A DNA stretch of 64,000 nt, taken from NCBI RefSeq assembly GCF_009765685.1, contig NZ_LMUY01000102.1, forward strand, positions 1 to 64,000, in the 5' to 3' direction. The DNA comes from Acidisphaera sp. L21 (GTDB taxonomy: Bacteria; Pseudomonadota; Alphaproteobacteria; Acetobacterales; Acetobacteraceae). Shown here one piece after another: positions 1 through 10,779 of the stretch (position 1 is its first letter; the number at the start of each line of letters is the position of its first letter). The position numbers and the translations under genes were made by a program. The notes under the pieces are model-generated. The model made no database searches and was not told the origin of the DNA. It saw only the letters and a list, made by a program, of their open reading frames with translations.

Positions 1-585
1 CCCCCGGCCCCCACGCCGCCGCTGCCCACGCCCCCACTCCCGGTCCCGCCGCCTCCGGCCCCGCCGCCGCCCACACCCGCGCCGCCGAAGCCGAACCCTC
101 CGAGCCAGAGCACCCAGCCGAACGAGGCCAAGACGCCCGCGCCGGACAGCCGCAGCTTGTTGAACACGCTGGAAAAGCTGCGCTCCCTGCGCCAGCAGAC
201 CGAAGCGCCGACCGCCCGCTACAACCCGTCCCGCTCGGGCGCCCCGCAGCAGGGCGGCAGCGTGCATGGCACCGACAACACCTCGCTCAACGTGCAGCAG
301 CGTGGTGCCATCGGCGAGAAGGTGCGCGATTGCTGGACGCGTGACGCAGGCGCGCTGAACGCCGACCAGTTCTCGGTGCACCTGATCGTCACCACGGACG
401 CCCAGGGTGTCGCCCGTCTGGCGCAAATCGCACCTGGTGACCCGGCGGCTGCAGCCGGAAGCCCTTTGCATGCGTTTGGTGAGCGTGCCGTACGCGCAGT
501 GCTGGCCGCCCAGTGCTCTGCCCTGCCGCTGCCGGCGGGCATGCTGGGCTCAACCCATCGCTTCGACTTCATCTTCAAGCCCTGA
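1..585 (+). CDS. tolA: TolA, C-terminal part (5' end outside window)
   Basis: This is the C-terminal part of TolA, the inner-membrane protein of the Tol-Pal system that spans the periplasm and contacts TolB and Pal. The frame is open from base 1, so the true start lies to the left; a TTG at 157 is only an internal codon. What can be seen is a Pro/Ala-rich linker of about 50 residues, then a globular domain of about 110 residues with a Cys in a DCW motif and a second Cys near AAQCSAL, as in TolA domain III / TonB-C folds. tolB starts 32 bases after the stop, and pal and cpoB follow, which supports the call. The linker is low complexity, so identity rests on the C-terminal domain and on gene order. 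Confidence 0.85.
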   Translation, partial: PPAPTPPLPTPPLPVPPPPAPPPPTPAPPKPNPPSQSTQPNEAKTPAPDSRSLLNTLEKLRSLRQQTEAPTARYNPSRSGAPQQGGSVHGTDNTSLNVQQRGAIGEKVRDCWTRDAGALNADQFSVHLIVTTDAQGVARLAQIAPGDPAAAAGSPLHAFGERAVRAVLAAQCSALPLPAGMLGSTHRFDFIFKP

Positions 586-617
586 TTATTCTTCAAGCCT
601 TGACCGGAGATAACGCC

Positions 618-1931
618 ATGAGCCTCATCACCCCGATCATCGGTCGGCGCGGCGCGCTTGCTGGCACTGCCACGCTGCTGACGGCCCCCGCTTGGGCGCA
701 GGCGCCGAACCCCGGCAGCGCACCGACCGCCGCGATCACCGTGGACCGTGCCCGCACCGACCCGATCCCGATCGCCATCCCCACCATGGGCGGCGATCTG
801 GGTGCCCAGATCACCGGCGTCATCAGTGCAGACCTGCAGCGTTCCGGCCTGTTCAAGCCCGTCAGCGGCGGCGCGGCGGCAGGCGATGCGCCGAACTTCA
901 ACGCCTGGAAGGCAACCGGCGCACAGGCGCTGGTTACCGGCACCGCTACCTCCGGCCGGGTCGAGTTCCGGCTGTGGGACGTCCCCGTGGGCCAGCAGAT
1001 CCAGGGCACCGCCTACACCACAGCCGCCGGCAACTGGCGCCGCGTCGCGCACATCATTGCCGACGTGATTTACGAACGGCTGCTGGGCGAGAAGGGGTAT
1101 TTCGACACCCGCATCGTCTACGTCGCCGGCTCCGGCCCGCGTGACCGCCGGGTGAAGCGCCTGGCCATCATGGACCAGGACAGCGAGAACAATCGCTACC
1201 TCACCGACGGCTCGTGGCTGGTGCTCACCCCCCGTTTCCATCCGACGCGGGACGAGATCGTGTTCATGTCCTACGCCAACAACCGCCCCCGCGTGTATTC
1301 CTTCAACCTGGGCAGCGGCGCCCAGCGCGTGCTGGGGGAGTTCGACGGCATCACTTTCGCCCCGCGTTTCGCCCCCGATGGCAGCCATGTCATCATGTCC
1401 GTCACGCGGGGCGCCGGGTCGGACATCGTCACGGTCGGACTCGGCGGGGGCGGCAGCCAGCGGCTGACCAATTCCGGCGCGATCGATACCAGCCCATGCT
1501 ACAGCCCGGACGGCTCGCAGATCGTCTTCAACTCCGACCGCGGCGGCGACCAACAACTCTACGTCATGAGCAGCGGCGGCGGCGGCGCCAAACGCATTTC
1601 GTTCGGCAGCGGCCGGTATGCCACGCCGGTTTGGTCCCCACGGGGCGATCTGATCGCGTTCACTCGCCTCGGCTCCTCCTTCGCAATCGGCGTGATGCAC
1701 CCCGATGGTTCCGGCGAGCGCATATTGTCGGAGAGTTTCGACGTGGAAGGCCCAACCTTTTGCCCGAACGGCCGGGTGCTGATGTTCTTCCGCGAAAGCG
1801 CAGCCCGGGACAATCGCGGCGGCGGCTACGGGTCCAAGCTCGTCTCGATCGACATCACCGGCTTTAACGAGAGGGCAGTACCGACGGCTGGCGATGCATC
1901 CGATCCGGCCTGGTCACCACTGCTCGCCTGA
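618..1931 (+). CDS. tolB: Tol-Pal system beta-propeller protein TolB
   Basis: TolB is the periplasmic beta-propeller of the Tol-Pal system that binds Pal and TolA and supports outer-membrane invagination at division. The ATG at 618 is chosen because a GGAG lies 9 bases upstream and it begins an export signal; an earlier in-frame start would overlap tolA. The N-terminus has two adjacent Arg (GRRGALAG) before a hydrophobic stretch ending in AWAQ, so Tat export is possible. Residues of about 30-160 form the N-terminal domain, and the rest holds repeated propeller strands such as [23 protein letters not shown] and [11 protein letters not shown]. The length of 437 residues is normal for the family. 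It lies between tolA and pal, probably co-transcribed with tolA. Confidence 0.95.
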   Translation: MSLITPIIGRRGALAGTATLLTAPAWAQAPNPGSAPTAAITVDRARTDPIPIAIPTMGGDLGAQITGVISADLQRSGLFKPVSGGAAAGDAPNFNAWKATGAQALVTGTATSGRVEFRLWDVPVGQQIQGTAYTTAAGNWRRVAHIIADVIYERLLGEKGYFDTRIVYVAGSGPRDRRVKRLAIMDQDSENNRYLTDGSWLVLTPRFHPTRDEIVFMSYANNRPRVYSFNLGSGAQRVLGEFDGITFAPRFAPDGSHVIMSVTRGAGSDIVTVGLGGGGSQRLTNSGAIDTSPCYSPDGSQIVFNSDRGGDQQLYVMSSGGGGAKRISFGSGRYATPVWSPRGDLIAFTRLGSSFAIGVMHPDGSGERILSESFDVEGPTFCPNGRVLMFFRESAARDNRGGGYGSKLVSIDITGFNERAVPTAGDASDPAWSPLLA

Positions 1932-2063
1932 CAATACTTTGCGCAGGGCCTTGACGTAGGAATAAACGAACCGTAGTCGAAATTTTGTCGGAACGACTTC
2001 CTCGCTTGACCGTTACCGCCGGGACACGTTCGCTTGACCACCGCAACCCAGGAATGAAGATAG

Positions 2064-2546
2064 ATGAACACCAAGACTTTGGCCCTTTTCGCTTCGCTGG
2101 CACTGTTGTCGGCTTGCGCCAACAAGGCTGACACGAGCGGCGCGAGCGCAGGGACGGGCGCGGTGGCTGGCGGCACGTCCGGCGCAGTGCCGGGCAGCCA
2201 GGAAGACCTGGTGGCCAACGTCGGTGACCGCGTGTTCTACGCCCTGAACGAATCGAGCCTGAGCGGCGACGCGCGCGGCACGCTGGACCGTCAGTCCGCG
2301 TGGCTCGGCCAGTATCCGCAGGACTCCGTCCAACTCGCCGGCAATTGCGACGAGCGTGGGACCGAGGAATTCAACATCGCCCTTGGCGCCCGCCGCGCCA
2401 ATGCCGCCCGTGATTACCTGGTCGCCCACGGCGTCGCCTCGTCCCGCATCAGCACCATCAGCTACGGCAAGGATCGCCCGACGGCACTGGGTTCGGACGA
2501 GAGCGCGTATCAGCAGAACCGCAACGCGATCACCTCCGTCCGCTAG
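2064..2546 (+). CDS. pal: Peptidoglycan-associated lipoprotein Pal
   Basis: Pal is the outer-membrane lipoprotein of the Tol-Pal complex; its OmpA-like domain binds peptidoglycan. The 160-residue product starts with a lipoprotein signal whose lipobox is LLSAC (Cys18), followed by a Gly/Ser/Ala linker. The OmpA-C domain spans about residues 55-160 and carries the typical NCDERGTEEFNIALGARRA block that contacts meso-diaminopimelate. The 132-base gap after tolB contains a TTGACG sequence near 1951 but no convincing -10, so a separate promoter is only possible. The gene is followed at once by a strong terminator, which separates it from cpoB. Confidence 0.95.
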   Translation: MNTKTLALFASLALLSACANKADTSGASAGTGAVAGGTSGAVPGSQEDLVANVGDRVFYALNESSLSGDARGTLDRQSAWLGQYPQDSVQLAGNCDERGTEEFNIALGARRANAARDYLVAHGVASSRISTISYGKDRPTALGSDESAYQQNRNAITSVR

Positions 2547-2565
2547 ACCGGATCTGAGACGATGG

Positions 2566-2598
2566 GCCGGCGATCCTACTTGGGGTCGCCGGCTTTTT
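2566..2598 (+). terminator. Rho-independent terminator after pal
   Basis: An 8-bp perfect stem, GCCGGCGA (2566-2573) with TCGCCGGC (2586-2593), extends by three further pairs (one G-T) to a 6-base loop and is followed by five T (2594-2598). It begins 20 bases after the pal stop codon and fits an intrinsic terminator on the plus strand. It lies inside the usual tol-pal-cpoB unit. Confidence 0.85.
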
Positions 2599-2662
2599 GC
2601 TGTTTGCGGGTTGGCCGGGGCGACGTAGAACCCGGCGCAAGATACAGGCGGGAGTGCTGGGG

Positions 2663-3529
2663 ATGAGGGTTGCCGGTTTGGTTCTGGCGGGTGCGTTGCT
2701 GATGGGTGGCCCCGCTATGGCCCAAATGGACAGCCGCGAGGCAATCGCGCTGCAAAACCAGATTTTGGAACTGCGGCAGCAGATGCAGTCCATGCCCCGC
2801 GGCGGTGGCGGCCCCGCTCCCGTCTACCGCCCCGACCGCGGCGGTGGCACCGACCCCGGTTTGACCGCGCAATTGCTGGATCGCGTGTCCACGCTGGAGG
2901 ACCAGGTGCGCACGCTGCGCGGCCAGGTGGACCAGTTGACCAACCAGCAACAGCGCCAGAGCGAAGATCTGGCCAAGCAGATCGCCGATCTGACATTCGC
3001 GATGCAAAATGGTGGTGGCGGCGGTGGCGGTGGTTCTGCCAGTCCCCCGCCGCCCCGTGCCTCCCAGCAGCAGAGCCCGCCGCCATCCTCGCTGGGCGGT
3101 GGCTCGCTGGGCAGTCTGCCGTCCGGCCCGCCCGCTGGCCCGCCGCCGCGCACGCCCGAACTGGCAATGCAGGAGGGCAATGCCGCCCTGGCCCGGCGCG
3201 ACTACCCGGCCGCCGAGGCCGCGGCGCGTGAGGTCCTGGGCAAGAAGGGTCCACGCGCGGCCGATGCCCAATTCCTGCTCGCCCAGGCGGAGATCGGGCA
3301 GCGTAACTACCAGCAGGCCGCCCCCGATTTCTACGATGCCTATAACCGCGCCAAGACCAGTGCCCGCGCCCCCGATGCCTTGCTGGGCGTTGCCAACGCG
3401 CTGATCGGGCTCGGCGACCGCCAGTCCGCCTGCGATGCACTGGCCAAGCTGAAGGCCGAGTTCCCGCAGCCCCGCCCGGACGTCCGCGATGGCGTGGCCG
3501 CCGCCCGGCAGAGAGCCGCCTGCCGCTAG
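2663..3529 (+). CDS. cpoB: Cell division coordinator CpoB (YbgF), tol-pal associated
   Basis: CpoB (YbgF) is a periplasmic TPR protein that couples Tol-Pal function to peptidoglycan synthesis at the septum. The ATG at 2663 is chosen because it opens a clear signal peptide ending in PAMA before QMD, with GGCGGGAG upstream; an earlier GTG/TTG frame would read into the terminator. After the signal come a trimerising coiled coil (about residues 22-110, QNQILELRQQM and STLEDQVRTLRGQ), a Gly-rich then Pro-rich linker (about 115-155), and TPR repeats (about 160-288, with AMQEGNAALARRDYPAAE). The length of 288 is normal. The pal terminator lies just upstream, so it may have its own promoter or depend on read-through. 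Confidence 0.9.
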   Translation: MRVAGLVLAGALLMGGPAMAQMDSREAIALQNQILELRQQMQSMPRGGGGPAPVYRPDRGGGTDPGLTAQLLDRVSTLEDQVRTLRGQVDQLTNQQQRQSEDLAKQIADLTFAMQNGGGGGGGGSASPPPPRASQQQSPPPSSLGGGSLGSLPSGPPAGPPPRTPELAMQEGNAALARRDYPAAEAAAREVLGKKGPRAADAQFLLAQAEIGQRNYQQAAPDFYDAYNRAKTSARAPDALLGVANALIGLGDRQSACDALAKLKAEFPQPRPDVRDGVAAARQRAACR

Positions 3530-3558
3530 CGGCGATCTTTGCAGCCGCCCTGGCGCGG

Positions 3559-4719
3559 TTGGGGCCTTGGGATGGTGCAAGGCGCGTCGCCGTCGCCGTC
3601 TCGGGCGGCGCCGACAGCCTGGCGCTGGCCCTACTGGCGAGAGGCTGGGGCGACCCGATCGCCTTCGTGGTCGACCACGGCCTCCGCGGCGAATCGGCCA
3701 GTGAGGCAGCGTGGGTGCGGGAGGTGCTGGGCGCACGAGGCATTCCCACCACCATCCTGCGCCTGACGGATTTGGCGCCAGGCCCCGGCATCGCCGCCCG
3801 CGCCCGCGCCGCGCGATACGCCGCCCTGTCCGCGGCCTGCCGCCACGCCGGGTTGGTCGACCTGCTGGTCGGCCACCATGCCGGTGACCAGGCGGAAACG
3901 GTGCTGATGCGTCGTCGTCGTTCCAGTGGGCCGGACGGATTGGCGGGCATGGCCGCTTGCGTCGAAACTGATGATATCCGCCTGCTGCGCCCGCTGCTCG
4001 CCATCGACCCGGCGCCCTTGCGCAACTTCGTCACCGCTGCCGGCCTGGTCCCGGTAGACGATCCGACCAATACCGACCAACGCCAGACCCGCGCTCGCCT
4101 GCGCCGCGAGATCGGCACCGACCGTGCCGAATTGCTGGCCGAGGCCGCCCGGTGCGGCGCCAACCGCGCGGAATCCGGCCAGGCGATCGCCCTGGAACTG
4201 GCCGCCCGTGCCTCGATCCATCCGGAGCGGTTCGCAATCCTGTCGCCTGGCCCACTCCATTCGCAAACGCTGGCTTCCTTGCTGCGCAGCCTCGCGGGCA
4301 GGGGCTTCCCGGTCGCCCATATCGATGCATGGGCGGCAAACCCCCGGCCCGGCACCGTTGCCGGTGTGCAGATCCTGCCTGCTGGCAAACTCGGCCCCGG
4401 CTGGCTGCTGGTGCGGGAGGCCGCGGCGATCCAGGCCCCGGCCAATGCCACGCCCGGCACTGTCTGGGACGGACGCTACCGCGTGACGTCAGCGCCGACC
4501 GGTGCGGCGATCGGCTCGCTAGGCCGGGACTCCGCCGCATTCCGTAGGCAATCTGCCTTGCCTGCTGCTGTCCTTAACGCCCTTCCCACCTTTCGATACA
4601 ACAGCGTGCTATCCGCTGTCCCCGATTTAGACTATGGTGGACCTATGCTGTCCCAAAATCGGGGCGTCATACGCCATGCGGGTTTGCCCGCCGCCGGGGC
4701 ATCTTTCTTGCCTTGCTAG
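3559..4719 (+). CDS. tilS: tRNA(Ile)-lysidine synthase TilS
   Basis: TilS ligates lysine to C34 of the CAU-anticodon tRNA-Ile, changing its specificity from Met to Ile. The PP-loop ATP-binding motif SGGADS appears 15 residues in, followed by VVDHGLRGES and GHHAGDQAETVLMRRRR, all typical. The C-terminal half is weakly conserved. The start is uncertain: the TTG at 3559 is the first standard start codon, but the frame stays open upstream and reads AAIFAAALARLG, which resembles the normal N-terminus of the family, so translation may begin earlier at a non-standard codon overlapping the cpoB end. It sits between cpoB and ftsH, a common alphaproteobacterial arrangement. Confidence 0.9.
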   Translation: MGPWDGARRVAVAVSGGADSLALALLARGWGDPIAFVVDHGLRGESASEAAWVREVLGARGIPTTILRLTDLAPGPGIAARARAARYAALSAACRHAGLVDLLVGHHAGDQAETVLMRRRRSSGPDGLAGMAACVETDDIRLLRPLLAIDPAPLRNFVTAAGLVPVDDPTNTDQRQTRARLRREIGTDRAELLAEAARCGANRAESGQAIALELAARASIHPERFAILSPGPLHSQTLASLLRSLAGRGFPVAHIDAWAANPRPGTVAGVQILPAGKLGPGWLLVREAAAIQAPANATPGTVWDGRYRVTSAPTGAAIGSLGRDSAAFRRQSALPAAVLNALPTFRYNSVLSAVPDLDYGGPMLSQNRGVIRHAGLPAAGASFLPC

Positions 4720-4859
4720 CGCGGCCGGGGGTGTGTTCGCGAAGCGGCGATCCCATGTTGGTGTCAGCACCGGCACCGGATTGGTCGAGGTGTGGATTGC
4801 AACGGCCTCGCTCCTGTCGTTGGGGCAGAGGTCATGTTTTGGATGGCCAGGGAACATAG

Positions 4860-6779
<1,920 letters not shown>

Positions 6780-6787
6780 GCGCTACC

Positions 6788-7633
6788 ATGCTTGCGAACC
6801 CTCTCCCGGTGGGGGAGGGGTTTTGGGCGCGGGGGCTTCCCTCGCGCCCAACTATTATGGCGATCCTGAACGTCACGCCGGATAGCTTCAGCGATGGCGG
6901 CGACCACCGCGACCCGGCCATTGCGATTGCCGCCGGGCACCGCATGATCGCAGAAGGGGCGGATGTCCTAGACATCGGTGGCGAGACGACGAGCCCCGGT
7001 AGCTCTCTTGTTCACCCCTCCGACGAACAAGCCCGCATCCTGCCGGTCATAAAGGGCCTGCGCGACGCCGGGGTCCCGATCTCGATCGACACTCGCAACG
7101 CTGCGACGATGGCCGCTGCGCTCGACGCCGGGGCAACCATCATCAACGACGTCACGGCGCTGCACCACGATCCGGATGCCGCTTGCGTTGTTGCGCGCTG
7201 GGGTTGCCCCGTCATTCTGATGCACATGCGCGGCACGCCCGCGACCATGAACAGCCTGGCCCAGTATGACGACGTTGCAATCGAGGTCGCAGCAGAACTC
7301 GCCGCCAGCCTGTCGCAGGCGGAGCGCGCGGGCATCGCGCCTGGCCAGGTGATGCTGGACCCTGGCATCGGCTTCGCCAAAACCGCACCGCAGAGCGTGG
7401 CCTTGCTGCGCAACCTCGGCCCATTGCATGCACTGGGCCGGCCGCTGCTGGTTGGTGTCTCGCGCAAGCGGTTCATCGGCGCGTTAGGTGGACAACCCGT
7501 GCCGAAGGAACGCCTAGGCGGGTCTCTCGCCGCCGCAGTCTTCGCATTATCCCGGGGCGCAGCAATGTTGCGTGTGCATGACGTCGCTGCGACTGCCGAG
7601 GCCATCCGGGTCTGGTCCGCACTCACCGGCTAG
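6788..7633 (+). CDS. folP: Dihydropteroate synthase
   Basis: This enzyme condenses p-aminobenzoate with dihydropterin pyrophosphate to give dihydropteroate in folate synthesis. The family signatures are clear: MAILNVTPDSFSDGG, DIGGETTSPG, SIDTRNAATMAAALDAGATIINDV, and the C-terminal GVSRKRFIG. Two starts are possible. The ATG at 6788 gives 281 residues but places the palindromic repeat 6799-6849 inside the coding region. The ATG at 6857 starts exactly at MAILNVTPDSF. The residues just before it (RPTI) fit the usual first strand of the enzyme, so I keep the longer form with doubt. glmM follows after 41 bases. Confidence 0.93.
   Translation: MLANPLPVGEGFWARGLPSRPTIMAILNVTPDSFSDGGDHRDPAIAIAAGHRMIAEGADVLDIGGETTSPGSSLVHPSDEQARILPVIKGLRDAGVPISIDTRNAATMAAALDAGATIINDVTALHHDPDAACVVARWGCPVILMHMRGTPATMNSLAQYDDVAIEVAAELAASLSQAERAGIAPGQVMLDPGIGFAKTAPQSVALLRNLGPLHALGRPLLVGVSRKRFIGALGGQPVPKERLGGSLAAAVFALSRGAAMLRVHDVAATAEAIRVWSALTG
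6799..6849 (+). repeat. Intergenic-type palindromic repeat, two hairpins
   Basis: Two hairpins stand side by side: CCCTCTCCC (6799-6807) with GGGGGAGGG (6811-6819), one wobble pair, followed by TTTT; then GGGCGCG (6825-6831) with CGCGCCC (6843-6849). The CCCTCTCCC opening recurs at 15387, and elements of this kind are common between genes in proteobacteria. The first hairpin plus TTTT could end ftsH transcription. The element overlaps the 5' end of the folP reading frame. Confidence 0.6.
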
Positions 7634-7674
7634 GCTAGGACTGTTGCTTAATACACCAACGGGCTGCGAATACG

Positions 7675-9039
7675 ATGGTAAACGGCAGGCGCCTGTTCGG
7701 CACGGATGGAATTCGCGGGACGGCCAATGCCGATCCGATGACGGCGGAAATAGCGCTGCGGCTCGGGCAAGCCGCCGGCATCATGTTCGTCCGCGGCAGC
7801 CACCGCCACCGCGTGCTCGTGGGCAAGGACACACGGCTGTCGGGTTACATGATCGAGCCCGCTTTGGTCGCCGGCTTCGTGGGCGTGGGCATGGACGTGC
7901 AATTGGTCGGCCCGTTGCCTACCCCGGCCATTGCCATGCTCACCCGCAGCATGCGCGCCGACCTCGGCGTCATGATCTCCGCCAGCCACAACCCGTTCGA
8001 GGATAACGGCATCAAGCTGTTCGGCCCCGACGGCTACAAACTCTCCGACGCGACCGAGGCCGAGATCGAGGCGCTGATGGCGTCCGGCCTATCCGATCGC
8101 ATGGCCGCCCCCTCTGCCCTGGGCCGCGCTTCCCGCCTGGTCGATGCCGCCGGCCGCTATATCGAAAGCGCCAAGGCGACCTTCCCCCGCGGCCAGACGC
8201 TGGATGGGCTGAAGATCGTAATCGATTGCGCGCATGGCGCCGCCTATAAGGTCGCCCCCACCGTCCTGTGGGAACTGGGTGCGACCGTCGTTCAGCTCGG
8301 CGTCACGCCCGATGGCTTCAACATCAACCGCGACTGCGGCTCCACCGTGCCGGAGCATCTCTGCCGCGCTGTGGTCGAACACGGCGCCGACCTTGGCATC
8401 GCGCTGGACGGCGATGCCGATCGGCTGCTGATGTCGGACGAACGCGGCCGCATCGTCGATGGCGACCAGATCCTGGCCCTGGCGGCAATGAACCTTCACC
8501 GCACCGGCAAACTGCGCGGCGGCGCCGTGGTGGCAACCGTCATGTCCAACCTCGGGCTGGAGCGGTTTCTGGCCGGGCAGGGGCTGGAGTTGCGCCGCAC
8601 CGCCGTGGGCGACCGCTACGTCATGGAACGCATGCGCGCCGACGGCCTGAATTTGGGCGGCGAACAATCCGGCCACATGATCCTCGCCGACTACTCCACC
8701 ACCGGCGACGGCCTCGTCGCGGCCCTGCAGGTGCTGGCCGTGTTGGTGGAACAGCGCCGCCCAGCCAGTGAGGCGCTCCGCCTGTTCGATCCGCTGCCCC
8801 AACGCCTGCGCAGTGTCCGTTTCACCGGCCCATCACCGCTCACCGACCCGCAATTGCGCGAGGCCGTGGTTGAGGCGGAGGCCAGCCTAGCCGCCACCGG
8901 TCGACTGCTGCTCCGCGCCAGCGGCACCGAACCCGTCATTCGTGTCATGGCGGAGGGGGAGGACGAGGCGCTCGTCACCCGCATCGTCGACGTGCTTTGT
9001 GCCACGATTACCAAGATCACCCAGGCACGCGCGGCGTGA
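7675..9039 (+). CDS. glmM: Phosphoglucosamine mutase
   Basis: GlmM converts glucosamine 6-phosphate to glucosamine 1-phosphate on the way to UDP-GlcNAc for peptidoglycan and lipid A. The 454-residue product begins with the typical [14 protein letters not shown], has the phosphoserine loop SASHNP with catalytic Ser104, the metal-binding loop DGDADRLLM, the sugar-binding GGEQSGHMI, and the phosphate-binding [14 protein letters not shown] near the C-terminus. Its stop overlaps the GTG start of thiD (GTGA), so the two are likely translated together. Upstream is folP, the usual partner of glmM. Confidence 0.97.
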   Translation: MVNGRRLFGTDGIRGTANADPMTAEIALRLGQAAGIMFVRGSHRHRVLVGKDTRLSGYMIEPALVAGFVGVGMDVQLVGPLPTPAIAMLTRSMRADLGVMISASHNPFEDNGIKLFGPDGYKLSDATEAEIEALMASGLSDRMAAPSALGRASRLVDAAGRYIESAKATFPRGQTLDGLKIVIDCAHGAAYKVAPTVLWELGATVVQLGVTPDGFNINRDCGSTVPEHLCRAVVEHGADLGIALDGDADRLLMSDERGRIVDGDQILALAAMNLHRTGKLRGGAVVATVMSNLGLERFLAGQGLELRRTAVGDRYVMERMRADGLNLGGEQSGHMILADYSTTGDGLVAALQVLAVLVEQRRPASEALRLFDPLPQRLRSVRFTGPSPLTDPQLREAVVEAEASLAATGRLLLRASGTEPVIRVMAEGEDEALVTRIVDVLCATITKITQARAA

Positions 9040-9818
9040 TCCCGCGCGTCCTGGTCATCGCCGGCTCGGATTCGGGCGGTGGCGCCGGCATCCAGGCCGA
9101 CATAAAGACCGCAATGGCCCTCGGCGGCTACGCCAGCACCGCGATCACGGCACTCACCGCCCAGGACACGCGCGGGGTCCACGCCATCCACAAGGTGCCC
9201 ACGGCCTTCATTCGCCAGCAGATCGAAGTCGCCTTGACCGACCCCGGCGCCGACGCCGTCAAAACCGGCATGCTGGGCGATATCGCCACGATCGAGGCTG
9301 TGGCAGACGCGCTCGCCAACGCCGGGTTACCCATGGTGATCGACCCGGTCATGGTGGCCAAGGGCGGCGCCCGCCTGCTGGACCATGACGCCCTCGCGGC
9401 GCTGAAGCGGCTGTTGCTGCCCCTCGCCACGCTACTGACCCCAAACCTGCCCGAAGCAGAATTGCTCGTCGGCCGCCCCATCCCCGACTTGGCCGCAATG
9501 CACGAGGCGGTCGAAATCCTGCTGACCCTCGGCGTCCCCGCCGTGCTGCTAAAAGGCGGTCACGCGGACGGCGACACCGTGGTCGACCTGTTGGCGACGC
9601 ATGACGAAACGCTGGAATTCGCCCGCCCCCGTCTACCGACCCGGCACACTCACGGCACCGGCTGTACCCTGGCCACTGCCGTCGCCACCGGCTTGGCCGC
9701 GGGCATGACGCTCCCCGCCGCCGTCGCCCGCGCCCGCGACTACGTGCAGGCGGCCATTGCTGCGGCCCCCGGCATCGGCGCCGGCCATGGGCCGCTGGGC
9801 CACCTCGTCACTCCCTGA
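9036..9818 (+). CDS. thiD: Hydroxymethylpyrimidine/phosphomethylpyrimidine kinase ThiD
   Basis: ThiD phosphorylates hydroxymethylpyrimidine and its monophosphate in thiamine synthesis. The GTG at 9036 is chosen because it overlaps the glmM stop and gives the normal start [18 protein letters not shown]; the earlier in-frame start would lie inside glmM. Ribokinase-family features are visible: the [15 protein letters not shown] substrate loop, [19 protein letters not shown], and the anion-hole motif [12 protein letters not shown] near the end. The length is 260 residues. Its stop overlaps the ATG of the next ATPase gene (TGATG), so glmM-thiD-ATPase form one translational chain. Confidence 0.95.
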   Translation: MIPRVLVIAGSDSGGGAGIQADIKTAMALGGYASTAITALTAQDTRGVHAIHKVPTAFIRQQIEVALTDPGADAVKTGMLGDIATIEAVADALANAGLPMVIDPVMVAKGGARLLDHDALAALKRLLLPLATLLTPNLPEAELLVGRPIPDLAAMHEAVEILLTLGVPAVLLKGGHADGDTVVDLLATHDETLEFARPRLPTRHTHGTGCTLATAVATGLAAGMTLPAAVARARDYVQAAIAAAPGIGAGHGPLGHLVTP

Positions 9819-10615
9819 TGTTCCTCGACCGCATCGTCCGCCGTCCGGGCCATGTGGGTGAGGGGTTTCCCTGGACGGTGCCGCTCATCGCCGGGCTGCA
9901 GGATCTGCGGCTCACCACCGCAGTCACCTTCCTGGTGGGCGAGAATGGCTGCGGCAAATCCACCCTGTTGGAGGGCCTGGCCTGGGGCATGGCCGCCACC
10001 GCCATCGGCAGCCACGGGCTGGAGCGCGACCCGACGCTCAACAGCGCAAGGCGCTTCGACGACGGCTTTCGCTTCATCCGCACCGCCAAGGCCTATACCC
10101 GCCTGTTCCTGCGGGCCGAGGATGTGTTCGGCTTCACCACCCGCGTCACCCGCGACATGGCCGTCTTGCAGGCAGAGGCGAAGGATCTGGGCCGCGTCGT
10201 CCCGCCCGGCATCGGCCGCACCCGCGCCGTCGGTCTGGCCCGGGGGCAAGCCAGCCTGTTAGCCCAAACCTACGGCGCCGACCCGGACGCCCGTTCCCAC
10301 GGTGAGACCTTCCTCCATCTGTTGCAGGCGCGACTGGCGCCAGATGGCCTGTATTTCCTAGACGAACCCGAAACCCCACTCTCCCCCACCCGCATCCTGG
10401 CACTGATCATCATGATCGAGGATTTGGTCGCAAGCGGCTGCCAATTTGTCATCGCAACCCACTCGCCCATTCTATTAGCGCTACCCGGCGCCACCATCCT
10501 GTGTGCCGATCACGGCCAACTTGCGCCGGCCGAGTGGGACGACTTGGAGCACGTCCGCGTCACGCGCGCTTTCCTGACCGATCCGGCGTCGGTTTTGAAG
10601 CGACTGCGGGACTAG
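9818..10615 (+). CDS. Small AAA/ABC-type ATPase (COG3910-like), role unknown
   Basis: This 265-residue cytoplasmic protein has the features of a stand-alone P-loop ATPase of the kind grouped as COG3910. Walker A is GENGCGKST (about residues 43-51), Walker B is YFLDEPETPLSP with the acidic pair DE, and the switch region is QFVIATHSPILL with the conserved His. There is no membrane segment and no permease next to it. The family is widespread but its substrate is not established. It is translationally coupled to thiD, which may be only positional. A low-GC intergenic region with sigma-54 signals follows. Confidence 0.8.
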   Translation: MFLDRIVRRPGHVGEGFPWTVPLIAGLQDLRLTTAVTFLVGENGCGKSTLLEGLAWGMAATAIGSHGLERDPTLNSARRFDDGFRFIRTAKAYTRLFLRAEDVFGFTTRVTRDMAVLQAEAKDLGRVVPPGIGRTRAVGLARGQASLLAQTYGADPDARSHGETFLHLLQARLAPDGLYFLDEPETPLSPTRILALIIMIEDLVASGCQFVIATHSPILLALPGATILCADHGQLAPAEWDDLEHVRVTRAFLTDPASVLKRLRD

Positions 10616-10655
10616 CGCGAATTCCGGCTCAGCCTGGTGGCCCGTCGAGAGAATT

Positions 10656-10681
10656 TACAGCTCACGAAACCGAGAGCTGTA
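10656..10681. promoter_or_regulatory. Inverted repeat, candidate enhancer site for a sigma-54 activator
   Basis: Perfect 8-bp arms TACAGCTC (10656-10663) and GAGCTGTA (10674-10681) are separated by 10 bases, so the arm centres lie about two helical turns apart. The centre is about 90 bases upstream of the expected start of transcription from the sigma-54-type promoter at 10732, which is a normal place for an activator site. There is no T-run, so a terminator for the ATPase gene is less likely. The activator is not in this window. Confidence 0.5.
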
Positions 10682-10731
10682 GGAATCCTCTAACCCTTTG
10701 ACATCTAACGCAGAAAACCGCTCCACCGACA

Positions 10732-10747
10732 TGGCATGCTGATTGCT
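10732..10747 (+). promoter_or_regulatory. Sigma-54 (RpoN) promoter, -24/-12 type
   Basis: The sequence TGGCATGCTGATTGCT matches the RpoN consensus TGGCACR-N4-TTGCW at nearly every specified base, with the GG and GC dinucleotides exactly 10 bases apart. It lies 33 bases upstream of the ATG of the PEP-CTERM gene at 10780, leaving room for a short leader with a TTGGAGG ribosome binding site. Sigma-54 control of PEP-CTERM genes is known from other proteobacteria with the PrsK/PrsR pair. Confidence 0.75.
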
Positions 10748-10779
10748 CATATGCGATTAGAATGCGTTTGGAGGTTTTG

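Noticed and set aside
1-150. C-rich tandem repeat at the left edge
   Set aside because: The CCG/CCC-rich stretch is the coding sequence of the Pro-rich TolA linker in an open frame, not a separate repeat element.
219-1700. Long minus-strand frame of 493 codons opposite tolA and tolB
   Set aside because: It is a shadow frame in GC-rich coding DNA; the plus strand encodes clear TolA and TolB domains, and the antisense product is low complexity.
4720-4859. Heat-shock (sigma-32) promoter before ftsH
   Set aside because: CCCATGTT near 4753 resembles a -10, but no CTTGAA-like -35 stands at a proper distance.
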